Assembly: GCF_965249985.1 (NCBI RefSeq)
Contig: NZ_OZ252280.1
Reading direction: 5' to 3' (one strand)
From: Algiphilus sp022763315
Lineage (GTDB): Bacteria; Pseudomonadota; Gammaproteobacteria; Nevskiales; Nevskiaceae
Length of the DNA: 64,000 bases
The position numbers and the translations under genes were made by a program. Below are positions 27,022 through 35,977 of the stretch, one piece after another; positions within the stretch are counted from its first letter, which is position 1, and every line of letters starts with the position of its first letter. Below the pieces are notes generated by a model. It had not been told where the DNA came from, did no database searches, and worked only from the letters and a program-made list of their open reading frames with translations.

Positions 27022-27819
27022 TCAGGCCGCTTTGGCCTCTGCATCCCCCGTGGCATCGGCCCCATCGGCGCCATCGCGCTGATCCAATGGCAGGTGGGTC
27101 TCCAGCAGTTCGCGCAGCACGCGCGGATTGGTGCCTTGCTGAATACCGAGCACGCTGTCCATGATGAGGGTCTTGTTTGCCCTTTCCTGTTCCGCCCGCG
27201 TGCGCAGCTTGTCGGCGATGGGAATGAACAGCAGATTCGCCAGGAGCGCACCATAGAGCGTGGTCAGCAGTGCGACGGCCATGGCGGGCCCGATCGAGCT
27301 CGGATCCGATAGCGTGATCAGCATCTGCACGAGCCCTACCAGCGTGCCGATCATTCCAAAGGCGGGGGCGGCGTCGCCCAGCGCCCTGAATACGCGCTCG
27401 CCCACTTCGTTGCGACGGATCGAGGTATGAATCTCGTTACGGAGGATGCTGCGAACGAGTTCGGCCTCGTGGCCGTCCACGCACAGCTGCACGCCCTTGG
27501 CAAAGAGTGCGTTGTTGACCGCTTCGTCCTCCAGCGCGATGAGTCCCTTCTTGCGCGCCACGGTGGCGAGATGCTGTGCCAGCTCGATCAATTCCAGTGG
27601 GCTATCCACCTCTTCCTTGAAGGCCTGCTTGAGGGCGGTGCCGAATGAACGCAGGCAGGCCTTCAGCGGGAAACGGATGAGCGTCGCGGAGAATGCCCCA
27701 CCGATCACGATCAGAAAGCCCGGCACATTCACGAAGGGCGCGAACCCCGATCCCAGCATGACCGCCACGGCCACCACGATGCTGCCGAGAATCAGACCAA
27801 TCAGCGTTGCAAAATCCAT
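27022..27819 (-). CDS. MotA/PomA-type stator protein
   Basis: 265 aa when started at the ATG at 27819; the upstream in-frame extension is Pro/Arg-rich and unlikely. Four TM helices: two at the N terminus (LIGLILGSIVVAVAVML, FVNVPGFLIVIGGAFSATL) and two after the cytosolic loop (APAFGMIGTLVGLVQMLITL, AMAVALLTTLYGALLANLLFIPIADKL). The loop holds charged residues that contact FliG in known stators. Length is close to PomA (about 254 aa). Confidence 0.9.
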   Translation of the reverse strand: MDFATLIGLILGSIVVAVAVMLGSGFAPFVNVPGFLIVIGGAFSATLIRFPLKACLRSFGTALKQAFKEEVDSPLELIELAQHLATVARKKGLIALEDEAVNNALFAKGVQLCVDGHEAELVRSILRNEIHTSIRRNEVGERVFRALGDAAPAFGMIGTLVGLVQMLITLSDPSSIGPAMAVALLTTLYGALLANLLFIPIADKLRTRAEQERANKTLIMDSVLGIQQGTNPRVLRELLETHLPLDQRDGADGADATGDAEAKAA

Positions 27820-28123
27820 TTCGTTCAACCGTTGGTTGCTGGAGACGACGGGTGCGTCGAGTAGCGCGGGGAGAAAATGACCGCCAAGCAGCGGTGGCCA
27901 GCAGTATCGGGAACGCAGCCCCCTCTCGAATGACGGGTGAGTCAAAGAACGGCTTTTGCCCGATGAGCGGCCACGGCGACATGCTTTAGACGGGTGATTC
28001 CGATGGCGTTTGGCCGTGAGACAGCGGGCGCGCCGGCGAACATACGAGTCGCCATCCCGCGCCCGCCGTGCCGCTCGCGCGCGGTTAGCATGCGGGCATT
28101 AGCCCTCATCCCACAGGAACGCT
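27820..28123. other. Intergenic region between motA-like and MAPEG genes
   Basis: About 300 bp between divergent genes, so it should hold both promoters. I see a good AGGAA site for the MAPEG gene and a poor sigma-28-like match on the minus strand (TAAAG at about 27985, with a weak -10). No convincing ORF or RNA structure. Confidence 0.4.
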
Positions 28124-28522
28124 ATGCCCATGTCCCCGGAACTGACCGCTCTCGCCCTGGCCGGCCTGCTGCAATTCGCTCAGGTTGTGCTGTATGCCAT
28201 TCCCGCCAATCGTCAACTGGGGCCCAGGTACGCTCTTTCTCCGCGAGACGAAGGCCGTGTGTTGACCGGTTTCGCTGCGCGTGCGCAGCGGGCGATGAAC
28301 AACCATTTCGAGAACCTCATCCTGTTCTCGCTCGCGGTATTGGTGGTCACCGTCTCCGGTACGCAGAGTGGCTTCTCAGCGGCATGCGCGTGGGTCTATC
28401 TCTGTGCGCGGGTGCTATACGTTCCGGCCTATGTCGGGGGCTGGGTGCCGTGGCGCTCCTTGTTCTTCGCCACCGGCTGGATGGCCACCCTCGCAATGTT
28501 GCTGACGGCCTTGCTGGCATGA
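28124..28522 (+). CDS. MAPEG-family membrane protein (third of three)
   Basis: 132 aa, four TM segments. MAPEG core RAQRAMNNHFENLILFSLAVLVVTVSG; the last part CARVLYVPAYVGGWVPWRSLFFATGW matches the COG3686-like MAPEG branch. Two ATGs two codons apart could start it. It converges on the sensor kinase gene, with 43 bp between stops. Confidence 0.82.
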   Translation: MPMSPELTALALAGLLQFAQVVLYAIPANRQLGPRYALSPRDEGRVLTGFAARAQRAMNNHFENLILFSLAVLVVTVSGTQSGFSAACAWVYLCARVLYVPAYVGGWVPWRSLFFATGWMATLAMLLTALLA

Positions 28523-28565
28523 CGCTGATGGCTTAGCGCCCGCTTCCGAGGCTCCGAGCCCTGCG

Positions 28566-29954
28566 CTAGACGCCTTTCGTGTGTCCGTGACGGTCCGCTG
28601 GTTGTGGCAATGGGTGCTCCGGCAGCCACACCACGGCGGCCAGCCCACCGTGCTCAGACGCATCCAGCCGAAACCGACCCTGATAGAGGGCGACGAGTTC
28701 CTCGACAATGGCCAATCCCAGCCCGGACCCGGGCAGCCGCTCGTCGAGACGCATCCCCCGCTGCAGGGCCGTGTCGCGCGTAGGCTCCGGGATGCCGGGG
28801 CCGTCATCGCAGACCTCGAAACAGATGCCGTCCTGCATTGCCGAGACCCGGAAGTCGACCGTGCTTTTCGCCCACTTGACGGCGTTTTCGAGCAGATTGC
28901 CGATGATCTCCTGCAGATCCTGCGCGTCTACCTGCACGCGCAGCACCTCCGGAATATGCGCCTGAAGCTGCAGCCCGCGACGGTTGGCGAGCTGCGCCAG
29001 CCCGTCGACGACGGGTGCGAGCGTGCGCTGCACGGACACGCGCGGATTGATGCCCTGTCCGCCCGCCGCGGCGGCGCGCGCCAGATGATGCCGGATCGCC
29101 GCATCCAGACGATCGAGCTCCAGACGAATGCCTTTTTGCGCGTCACCGGGAAGGCTCTCCGAAAGCGTGCGAAGCACCGTGAGCGGTGTCTTCAGGGCAT
29201 GGGCCAGATTGCCCGCTGCGGTGCGCCCGCGTTCCACCCGTGCGCGGTCCCGCTCCAGCACGGCATTCATCGCCCGGGCCAGCTCCGACAATTCCCTTGG
29301 CAGGTCAGTACCGACGCTGTCCGTCTCTCCATTACGTACGCGCTGGATGTCGGCGCGAAGATGCCGTAAGGGCGCCAGACCCCAGCGGATCTGTATGGCA
29401 AGCCCGCCCAACAGGAGGACGCCCAATCCGATGAGCGAGGTCCACAGCAGCATCTGGAAGCGCTCCATTTGCGCATCCAGCTCCGAGCGCGGGATGGCGA
29501 CCGTCAGCGTCAGCGGTCCCTCCAGCGAGGCCAGACGCACGCTGCGGCTGACGATTCGAAGGTGTTGCCCGCGTGGGCCGAGACCGTCGCGGAACTGAGG
29601 CGTGGGCTGCGCGACGCGCGGCAAGGATTCGTCCCATAAGGAACGCGATGACAGGGCATCCGCGCCGTCGCGATGCACCTGCCAGTACCAGCCCGAGAAG
29701 ACCCGATCGAAGCGCGCATCGCCGAGCGGTCGCATGAGCTGCAGGCGATCCGTGATCGCTTCGTGCTCGACGCTGGCGACCAGGGTATTAATCAGCGACA
29801 GCAGTCGCTCATCGAAGGCGGCGGTGACCGATGCACGGAAGTTGTAATTCAGCGCCACTCCCGCGGCCGGGATCAGTACCGTCATCAGCAGGAGCGACGC
29901 GATCAGCAGCCTTCGCGCCACGGATGGCGCTGCGCGTCGTCGCGACGACGTCAT
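28566..29954 (-). CDS. Sensor histidine kinase (PhoQ/QseC-like)
   Basis: 462 aa. TM1 (LLIASLLLMTVLIPAAGVAL), a periplasmic sensor of about 145 residues, TM2 (LLWTSLIGLGVLLLGGLAI), HAMP, then a dimerisation helix with the phospho-acceptor His in AGNLAHALKTPLTVL and an ATPase domain with N, G1 and G2 boxes (NLLENAVKWA, VCDDGPGIPE, GSGLGLAIVEEL). The start overlaps the response regulator stop by ATGA. A membrane-anchored PepSY protein is encoded first in the operon. Confidence 0.9.
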   Translation of the reverse strand: MTSSRRRAAPSVARRLLIASLLLMTVLIPAAGVALNYNFRASVTAAFDERLLSLINTLVASVEHEAITDRLQLMRPLGDARFDRVFSGWYWQVHRDGADALSSRSLWDESLPRVAQPTPQFRDGLGPRGQHLRIVSRSVRLASLEGPLTLTVAIPRSELDAQMERFQMLLWTSLIGLGVLLLGGLAIQIRWGLAPLRHLRADIQRVRNGETDSVGTDLPRELSELARAMNAVLERDRARVERGRTAAGNLAHALKTPLTVLRTLSESLPGDAQKGIRLELDRLDAAIRHHLARAAAAGGQGINPRVSVQRTLAPVVDGLAQLANRRGLQLQAHIPEVLRVQVDAQDLQEIIGNLLENAVKWAKSTVDFRVSAMQDGICFEVCDDGPGIPEPTRDTALQRGMRLDERLPGSGLGLAIVEELVALYQGRFRLDASEHGGLAAVVWLPEHPLPQPADRHGHTKGV

Positions 29955-30619
29955 GGCTCCGGATCATCCACCACGCGATAACCACGGCCACGCAGCGTCA
30001 CAATGCGTGCGCTGCCCAGCTTCTTGCGCAGGCGGCTGATCTGAACGTCGATGACGTTCGAGTCCGGTTCGTGATCACGATCGTAGACGTGCTCGGCCAG
30101 CTCGCTACGCGTCACGATCCTCGGTGCGGCATGCATCAGATAGCCCAGCAGCTTGGACTCCTGTGCTGTCAAGGCAATGGGACGGCCGGCCAGGGTGACA
30201 CTGCCCACATGGGTGTCATAGCGCAGCGCGCCGCAGCTCAACACCGGGTGCGCGTGGCCGTGGCTGCGTCGCATCAGTGCGCGCAGACGGAACAGCACTT
30301 CGGCGCTTTCAAAGGGCTTGGTGACGTAGTCATCCGCGCCGGCTGAAAAGCCGGCGGCTTTGTCGGACCAACGCTCGCGCGCGGTCAGTACCAGCACCGG
30401 GAGATCAATGCCATCGGCGCGCCATTGTTCCAGCCAGCGGATACCGCTGCCGTCCGGTAGACCGATATCAAGGATGACCGCGTCGTACCGCTCGGTGCGG
30501 ATGAGGTAATCACCTGCTTCACCACTGCGCGCGGTCTCGACTACCAGACCGGCATCGCCGAGCGCGGCCGCCAATGCGTCAGCCAGCGCGGCGTCGTCTT
30601 CGATGAGAAGGATTTTCAT
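29951..30619 (-). CDS. OmpR/PhoB-family response regulator
   Basis: 222 aa. Receiver domain with acidic pair EDD near the N terminus, phospho-acceptor Asp in VILDIGLPDGSG (about 51), Thr in LVLTARER and Lys in VTKPF. C-terminal winged helix with TRSELAEHVYDRDHEPDSNVIDVQISRLRKKLG. Coupled to the kinase downstream (ATGA) and to the PepSY gene upstream, also by ATGA. Confidence 0.92.
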   Translation of the reverse strand: MKILLIEDDAALADALAAALGDAGLVVETARSGEAGDYLIRTERYDAVILDIGLPDGSGIRWLEQWRADGIDLPVLVLTARERWSDKAAGFSAGADDYVTKPFESAEVLFRLRALMRRSHGHAHPVLSCGALRYDTHVGSVTLAGRPIALTAQESKLLGYLMHAAPRIVTRSELAEHVYDRDHEPDSNVIDVQISRLRKKLGSARIVTLRGRGYRVVDDPEP

Positions 30620-30963
30620 TGCCGCCGAATCGCTTTGAGGTCACGCCCCTCGATTTCCAGAAGACTGCCGTCGCGCGCATCAAACTCGAATTCGACGAGC
30701 TGGCCTTGCGGCCCCAGTAACTCGACTTCATAGATCAGGAATCCGTCGTCGTGTTCCAGTTCCACTTCCAGAATATCGCCGATGTACTGCGCTTCAATGG
30801 TGTCGAGAATCCTGCGCAGCGGTACCAGTTCGCCTGACTGTACCCGATCGCGAATATCGCTCTGCTGGATTTCGTCCGCCTCAGGTGCTTCCACCCACAA
30901 CAGGGACAGCACCGCTGCAGCGGCAATGGTGATGAAGGCTTTCGCAGGTGCGCGCGTGATCAT
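30616..30963 (-). CDS. PepSY-domain protein, first gene of the two-component operon
   Basis: 115 aa from the ATG at 30963. Signal or anchor segment (AFITIAAAAVLSLLWVEAPEA), then one PepSY domain (ELVPLRRILDTIEAQYIGDILEVELEHDDGFLIYEVELLGPQGQLVEFEFDARDGSLLEIEG). PepSY proteins are often co-encoded with PhoPQ-like pairs and may modulate the sensor in the periplasm. Stop overlaps the response regulator start. Confidence 0.8.
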   Translation of the reverse strand: MITRAPAKAFITIAAAAVLSLLWVEAPEADEIQQSDIRDRVQSGELVPLRRILDTIEAQYIGDILEVELEHDDGFLIYEVELLGPQGQLVEFEFDARDGSLLEIEGRDLKAIRRQ

Positions 30964-31138
30964 TGCCGCAGTGTTCCAGAGGCCGCATGAATGAAGAGTG
31001 ACAGTGCGGGCCCCGGCCCCATCATGAACGAAACCTGTCAACCGCGATCATTCAGCGGACAACCGCCCCCGCGCAGTATCGCTTCACGGTTGAGGCCGAT
31101 GCGCCCAATCGCCTATCCACTGTGAACAGGAGTGAGGA

Positions 31139-31609
31139 ATGAAGAAGTCATCTGCCGCTTTGACGATTGTGCTGGTGAGTGCCGGGTTGGGGTTCTCCGC
31201 CATGGCCCAGGCGAAACGTCCCATTGACGAAGCCGGACGCGTGGTGGACCAGGCCATGCAATATGGGTTCGCCTCCTTTGAGGAGATTGAATACAAGCGT
31301 TTCGGCCGGAGCGAAATCGAAGGTTTTCTCGCGGACAACGACTGGTACGCCGAGGTCACCCTGAACGAAGCGGGCGAACCGCAGCGCGAACGACAGTCCA
31401 AGCGCACGCACGCCAGTGCGAGCATGACGCCCGATCAGGTCAGAAGCGCACTGACGGCGGCGCGCGATGCGGGCATGGTGACCGTGGAAGAGGTCCAGAT
31501 CGAAGGCGATGGCCGCGTCGAAGTCGATGGTTACGACGCCGACAAGCGGGAACTGGAAGTCACCTTTGACCCAACCAGCAACGAGGTGATCGAGGTCGAT
31601 CACGACTGA
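31139..31609 (+). CDS. Secreted double PepSY-like protein, divergent from the operon
   Basis: 156 aa with an N-terminal signal peptide (SSAALTIVLVSAGLGFSAMAQA). Two tandem PepSY_2-like units follow: one around GFASFEEIEYKRFGRSEIEGF and one around AGMVTVEEVQIEGDGRVEVDGYDADKRELEVTFD. Rich in Asp/Glu. It diverges from the PepSY-regulator-kinase operon with about 175 bp between, so it is a likely target of that regulator. Shine-Dalgarno AGGAGTGAGG. Confidence 0.75.
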   Translation: MKKSSAALTIVLVSAGLGFSAMAQAKRPIDEAGRVVDQAMQYGFASFEEIEYKRFGRSEIEGFLADNDWYAEVTLNEAGEPQRERQSKRTHASASMTPDQVRSALTAARDAGMVTVEEVQIEGDGRVEVDGYDADKRELEVTFDPTSNEVIEVDHD

Positions 31610-31637
31610 TGCATCCCGCCTCTTGACGAAAGGGCTG

Positions 31638-31672
31638 ATGGCCGGCGGAGGCGCGACGCCTTCGTCGGCCAT
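31638..31672 (+). terminator. Hairpin after the secreted PepSY gene
   Basis: ATGGCCG pairs with CGGCCAT and, across one mismatch, CGGAGGCG with CGCCTTCG around a CGA loop; a T-rich TGTCTTCT follows. A reasonable intrinsic terminator 28 bp after the stop. Confidence 0.6.
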
Positions 31673-31858
31673 TGTCTTCTGCGGCAGGGTGCCAGGCGCG
31701 CGCTGCCCTCGGGGGCTGTCACAAAGTACTATCGGCGCCTTTGGAGCGTGATGCCGGCAGGACGGTCCACGGAGCGTAGAGTGTGTCGCCTGCGGCTTCA
31801 GGCTTCGCGTCTACCAAGCCGCGCTGCATAGCATGCCCACAGTGATCAGGAGACCAAG

Positions 31859-33145
31859 ATGAGCCATGCCGACTGGAAGTTCGAAACCGTTGCCGTGCAC
31901 GGTGGGTACTCGCCCGACCCCGTCACCCGCGCGGTCGCCGTGCCGATCTACCAGACCGTCGCCTATTCCTTCGACGACACCCAGCACGGTGCGGATCTTT
32001 TCGATCTCAAGGTCGAAGGCAATATCTATTCACGCATCATGAATCCGACCTGCGGCGTGCTGGAACAGCGCATGGCCGCGCTGGAAGGCGGCGTAGGGGC
32101 ACTGACCACCGCGTCCGGCCAGGCAGCGGTGCTCTATGCCATTCAGACGATCGCCCGCGCGGGCGACAATATCGTGTCGGCCAGTACCCTCTACGGCGGC
32201 ACCTACAACCTGTTCGCGCACACCATGCCGCAGCTTGGGCTGGAGGTGCGCTTCGCCGACCCGCGCGAGCCGAACAGCTTCGCCCAGCACATCGACGACA
32301 AGACCAAGGCCGTCTTCATCGAATCCATCGGCAACCCGCTCGGTAATGTCAGCGACATTGCTGCCATCGCGGATATCGCGCACGCCCACGGCGTGCCCTT
32401 GATTGTCGATAACACCGTGGCCACGCCCTACATGCTGCGACCCTTTGAGCACGGCGCCGACATCGTGGTGCACTCGCTCACCAAGTATCTTGGCGGTCAC
32501 GGCACCACTCTGGGCGGCGCCATCGTGGATTCCGGTCGCTTCGACTGGGCAGCGCATGCACAGCGTTTCCCACAGCTCAATGAGCCGGACCCGAGCTATC
32601 ACGGCGTGGTCTACACCGAAGCCATGGGCGAAGCCGCCTATATCGGCCGCGCCCGTGTGGTGCCGCTGCGCAACACCGGTGCGGCGCTGTCGCCCTTCAA
32701 CGCCTTCCAGATCCTGCAGGGCATCGAGACCGTCGCCCTGCGCATGGACCGCATCAACGACAACAGCCTGCGCATTGCCGAGTATCTGCAACAGCACCCC
32801 AAGGTCCAGTGGGTTCGCTACGCGGGACTGCCGGATCACCCGGATCACGCGCTGGCGCAGAAGTACCTGGGCGGTCGCGCGGCGGGCGTGCTGACCTTTG
32901 GCGTGGCGGGTGGTCATGATGGCGGTGCGCGCTTCCAGGATGCGCTGCAGCTTTTCACCCGGCTGGTCAACATCGGCGACGCCAAGTCGCTGGCGACGCA
33001 TCCCGCTTCGACCACGCATCGTCAGCTCAACGCTGATGAACTCGCGGCGGCCGGAGTCAGTGAGGACATGGTGCGGCTATCGGTGGGCATCGAGCACATC
33101 GACGATCTGATCGCAGACCTGGATCAGGCGCTGCAGGCCGCCTGA
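31859..33145 (+). CDS. metY: O-acetylhomoserine sulfhydrylase (MetY-like)
   Basis: 428 aa, PLP fold type I of the Cys/Met metabolism family. Features: ETVAVHGGYSPDPVTRAVAVPIYQTVAYSFDD at the N terminus, the PLP-Lys segment VVHSLTKYLGGHGTTLGG (Lys near residue 209), and LATHPASTTHRQLNADE near the C terminus. It makes homocysteine from O-acetylhomoserine and sulfide. The 249-bp upstream region shows no riboswitch that I can recognise. Monocistronic, with a hairpin after it. Confidence 0.92.
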   Translation: MSHADWKFETVAVHGGYSPDPVTRAVAVPIYQTVAYSFDDTQHGADLFDLKVEGNIYSRIMNPTCGVLEQRMAALEGGVGALTTASGQAAVLYAIQTIARAGDNIVSASTLYGGTYNLFAHTMPQLGLEVRFADPREPNSFAQHIDDKTKAVFIESIGNPLGNVSDIAAIADIAHAHGVPLIVDNTVATPYMLRPFEHGADIVVHSLTKYLGGHGTTLGGAIVDSGRFDWAAHAQRFPQLNEPDPSYHGVVYTEAMGEAAYIGRARVVPLRNTGAALSPFNAFQILQGIETVALRMDRINDNSLRIAEYLQQHPKVQWVRYAGLPDHPDHALAQKYLGGRAAGVLTFGVAGGHDGGARFQDALQLFTRLVNIGDAKSLATHPASTTHRQLNADELAAAGVSEDMVRLSVGIEHIDDLIADLDQALQAA

Positions 33146-33162
33146 GCGCCACCGGAAGACAA

Positions 33163-33195
33163 GGACCGGGTCCACCATCTGCGCGGACCCGGTCC
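33163..33195 (+). terminator. Hairpin after metY
   Basis: GGACCGGGTCC, 11-nt loop, GGACCCGGTCC: a perfect 11-bp stem 18 bp after the metY stop. No T-tract. Confidence 0.55.
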
Positions 33196-33267
33196 AGCGC
33201 GCTGGCGACACACCCTCCGGAATGAACTGCTGCAGAATCCGCGCCTGCTTCTTGCTTCCAAGCGACT

Positions 33268-34290
33268 GTGTCCGAACTTCCCTATGCCCATGGCGGCCCG
33301 CCTCTGTCGGCGGTATTGCGCGCCACGCCTGAAGATTTCCTCGTCGACGAGGATCTTGGTATCACCCCCAGCGGCGAGGGCGAGCACGTCTTCCTGACGG
33401 TACGCAAGCGCGGAACCAATAGCGATTGGCTGGCCGAGCGCATCGCCGCATTCGCCGGAGTGCCGGCACGCGATGTGAGTTTTGCCGGCATGAAGGACCG
33501 GCACGCGGTGACCACGCAGACCTATTCGGTTCATCTGCCGGGCAAGGAAGCACCGGATTGGGCGCAGTTCCCCGAGCCCGATGTGGAGATACTCAGCCAC
33601 ACGCGACATCACCGGAAGCTGCGCCGCGGTGCGCTCAACGGCAATGCCTTCCGCATCACGCTGCGCGAGATCACGGGTGCGCGTGACCAGGCCGAAGCCT
33701 GCCTTCAGGCCATCGCCCGCCGCGGTGTTCCGAACTACTTTGGCGAGCAGCGATTTGGTCGCGAAGGGCAGAACATCCAACGCGCTCTCGCCTTGTTCGC
33801 CGGACGCCGCATACCGCGCAAGCAGCACGGCATGCTCATTTCCGCCGCGCGTTCGCAGATCTTCAATGCCGTGCTTGCCTGCCGCGTCCAGGCCGGCAAC
33901 TGGGACCGCATTCTCAATGGGGAATGCTGCTGCCTGGCTGGTTCGCGCTCTTGGTTTGTCGCCGACAACGCCGAGCAGGCAACGCACGACGTCCGCGCTG
34001 CGAAGGGGGATATCCACCCCTCCGGTCCGCTTTGGGGCAGCGGTGCCCTGCCCAGCCAGGCGGAGGCAGCCGCTCTTGAGGAAGCAGTCGCCCAGCAGAA
34101 TCAGAAGCTGGCGCAAGGCCTCGCCCGCCAGCGACTGGATCAGGATCGCCGCGCCCTGCGCCTGGTTCCGGAGGCGCTGCAATGGGAATGGACCGACGCC
34201 CGTACGCTGGTGGTGGCCTTCTCCCTGCCAGCGGGTAGCTATGCCACCGCAGTCCTGCGCGAAGTCGCAGCTTGGCGCGAAATGGTCTAA
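33268..34290 (+). CDS. truD: tRNA pseudouridine(13) synthase TruD
   Basis: 340 aa, GTG start. The catalytic region FAGMKDRHAVTTQTYSV places the nucleophilic Asp at residue 77, and the TruD motif PNYFGEQRFGREGQN follows at about 151. FRITLREI and RSWFVADN also fit the family. It isomerises U13 of tRNA-Glu in the cytosol. In many gammaproteobacteria truD sits in the ispF-surE cluster; here it stands alone between metY and an oxidoreductase gene. Confidence 0.93.
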   Translation: MSELPYAHGGPPLSAVLRATPEDFLVDEDLGITPSGEGEHVFLTVRKRGTNSDWLAERIAAFAGVPARDVSFAGMKDRHAVTTQTYSVHLPGKEAPDWAQFPEPDVEILSHTRHHRKLRRGALNGNAFRITLREITGARDQAEACLQAIARRGVPNYFGEQRFGREGQNIQRALALFAGRRIPRKQHGMLISAARSQIFNAVLACRVQAGNWDRILNGECCCLAGSRSWFVADNAEQATHDVRAAKGDIHPSGPLWGSGALPSQAEAAALEEAVAQQNQKLAQGLARQRLDQDRRALRLVPEALQWEWTDARTLVVAFSLPAGSYATAVLREVAAWREMV

Positions 34291-34406
34291 GGACGCCGCC
34301 TGCTCCCTCACCACCGCCGCTATCGCCCATCTGGCATGGTCTTCATGCTGCGTTGCGTTCAGGCACGCCGCACGTTCATCACGGCATTCCCCTCAGGAGT
34401 CGCTGC

Positions 34407-35330
34407 ATGCACACCATCCTCGGCGCCAGCGGCCAGATCGGCCGCGAAGTGGCGCGCAACCTGAAGCAAGACCGTGCGGGCGCCATCCGGCTGGTGAGCC
34501 GCAACCCGCGCAAGGTCAATGACTCGGATGAGTTACTCAGCGCCGATCTGCTCGACGCCGCACAGACCCAGCGGGCGGTTGCGGGCTCGCAGACGGTCTA
34601 CTTGACCGCCGGCCTGCCAATGGATACCCAGCGCTGGGTCGCCGAATGGCCGGTAATGATGCGCAACGTTATCGACGCCTGCGGCCGCCATGACGCCCGC
34701 CTGGTGTACTTCGATAACACCTATATGTACCCCCAGACCGCCGAGCCACAGACCGAGGAAACGCCTTTCCGGCCGCACGGTGTCAAAGGCCGGGTGCGCG
34801 GCGAGATCACCCACATGCTGCTGGAGGCGATGGATCAGCAGCGTGTGCAGGCCACGATCTGTCGCGCGCCCGAGTTCTACGGTCCCGGCAAGACGCAAAG
34901 CATCACCAACAGCACCGTGATCGCGCCATTGAAAGCAGGCAAGCAAGCCAAGGTCTTTGTGCGCGATGACACCCTGCGCACCCTGATCTATACCCCGGAC
35001 GCCAGCCGCGCCATGGTCCTGATCGGCAATACCGAAGACGCCTACGGACAGAGCTGGCACCTGCCCTGCGACGACGCACGCCTGACCTACCGGCAGTTCA
35101 TCGAGCTTGCGGCGGAGATCTTCGGCACGGCGGCGCGTTATCGCGTGCTCAAACCCTGGCAACTGCGTCTCGCTGGTCTGTTCAGCGCGCAGGTGCGTGA
35201 CGCCGCCGAGCTGCTGCCGCGCTATGCCGTGGACAACCTCTTCGTCTCCGACAAATTCAAGCAGCGTTTTCCGGCGTTCCGCGTGACACCGATCCGCGAG
35301 GGCTTGCAGGCGATGGCCCTTGAGGGCTGA
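34407..35330 (+). CDS. NAD(P)-binding epimerase/NmrA-like protein
   Basis: 307 aa from the ATG at 34407, which has CAGGAG 8 bp upstream. Rossmann motif GASGQIG at residues 6-12; FDNTYMYP at the usual Tyr position of extended SDRs but without a clean YxxxK. A substrate-side region is seen in ICRAPEFYGPGKTQS. Atypical extended SDR family; substrate unknown. Confidence 0.78.
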   Translation: MHTILGASGQIGREVARNLKQDRAGAIRLVSRNPRKVNDSDELLSADLLDAAQTQRAVAGSQTVYLTAGLPMDTQRWVAEWPVMMRNVIDACGRHDARLVYFDNTYMYPQTAEPQTEETPFRPHGVKGRVRGEITHMLLEAMDQQRVQATICRAPEFYGPGKTQSITNSTVIAPLKAGKQAKVFVRDDTLRTLIYTPDASRAMVLIGNTEDAYGQSWHLPCDDARLTYRQFIELAAEIFGTAARYRVLKPWQLRLAGLFSAQVRDAAELLPRYAVDNLFVSDKFKQRFPAFRVTPIREGLQAMALEG

Positions 35331-35381
35331 TCCCATACGCCAGCGACGCGGCGTCTCCGGGCGTCTGGTCCGGCGCTGTGT

Positions 35382-35798
35382 CTACGGCGCCGCCGCGCTA
35401 TCGCGCGGCCGATGCTCGGTCCCCACCCCCGCAGTGATAAACAGCGCGCTGACTTCCGCTTGCGCATCCGCTGTATGCCATGTTCCGGCGGCATTGATGG
35501 CGTACTCCCCTGGGCCGAGATCAACACGCTGCACGGTTCCGTCCTGACCGTCCTGATGCAGGGTCATGTGGCCACTCAGGCATAGCACCACCTCGGCGCC
35601 ATGCGGGTGCATCTCCCAGACCGACCACGATTCGCTGAAGCGATGCAGGCTGACGAGGCGGGCCTCGGCGCCATCATCGCTGTGTCGGACCACATAGTCG
35701 GCGTACCACTGCATGCTGCCGGTGAATTCGGGCTCGACGCTCGCCTGCGCCCCGCGACCGAGATGAATCGGGTGTTTGCTGATGTCGATACCGGGCAT
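35382..35798 (-). CDS. Cupin-domain protein
   Basis: 138 aa. Single cupin barrel with motif 1 WEMHPHGAEVVLCLSGHMTL (His, His, Glu) and motif 2 LGPGEYAINAAGTWHT. Cytosolic and without a signal peptide. Metal-binding dioxygenase, isomerase or sensor roles are all possible. Confidence 0.75.
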   Translation of the reverse strand: MPGIDISKHPIHLGRGAQASVEPEFTGSMQWYADYVVRHSDDGAEARLVSLHRFSESWSVWEMHPHGAEVVLCLSGHMTLHQDGQDGTVQRVDLGPGEYAINAAGTWHTADAQAEVSALFITAGVGTEHRPRDSAAAP

Positions 35799-35907
35799 GG
35801 CATCCCTCCGAGGCAGTGTGCCATCAGTCTACCCACGACCCGGGGGTGATCCATGACAGCGACCGCAAGTAAAGCGACGCAGCGTTCGTCGTCTGCCCGA
35901 AAACGGG

Positions 35908-35921
35908 TTGATCCAGATCAA
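35908..35921. promoter_or_regulatory. Perfect FNR/ANR box
   Basis: TTGATCCAGATCAA is an exact TTGAT-N4-ATCAA palindrome. Its centre lies about 63 bp before the DUF6455 start codon, which would fit class II activation if transcription starts near 35956. Points to induction under low oxygen. Confidence 0.7.
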
Positions 35922-35977
35922 TCACAGACCTGAACGCCTGCCCGATACTCGAGGGACGCCCACAACCGAGCAAGTCA

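Noticed and set aside
27957..27990. Sigma-28-like promoter for the motAB-like pair
   Set aside because: TAAAG is present at the right distance but the -10 matches GCCGATAA at only about half the positions.
31673..31858. SAM or SAH riboswitch ahead of metY
   Set aside because: I looked for a SAM-type leader with a pseudoknot or multi-stem core and found none; a covariance-model search of this stretch would settle it.
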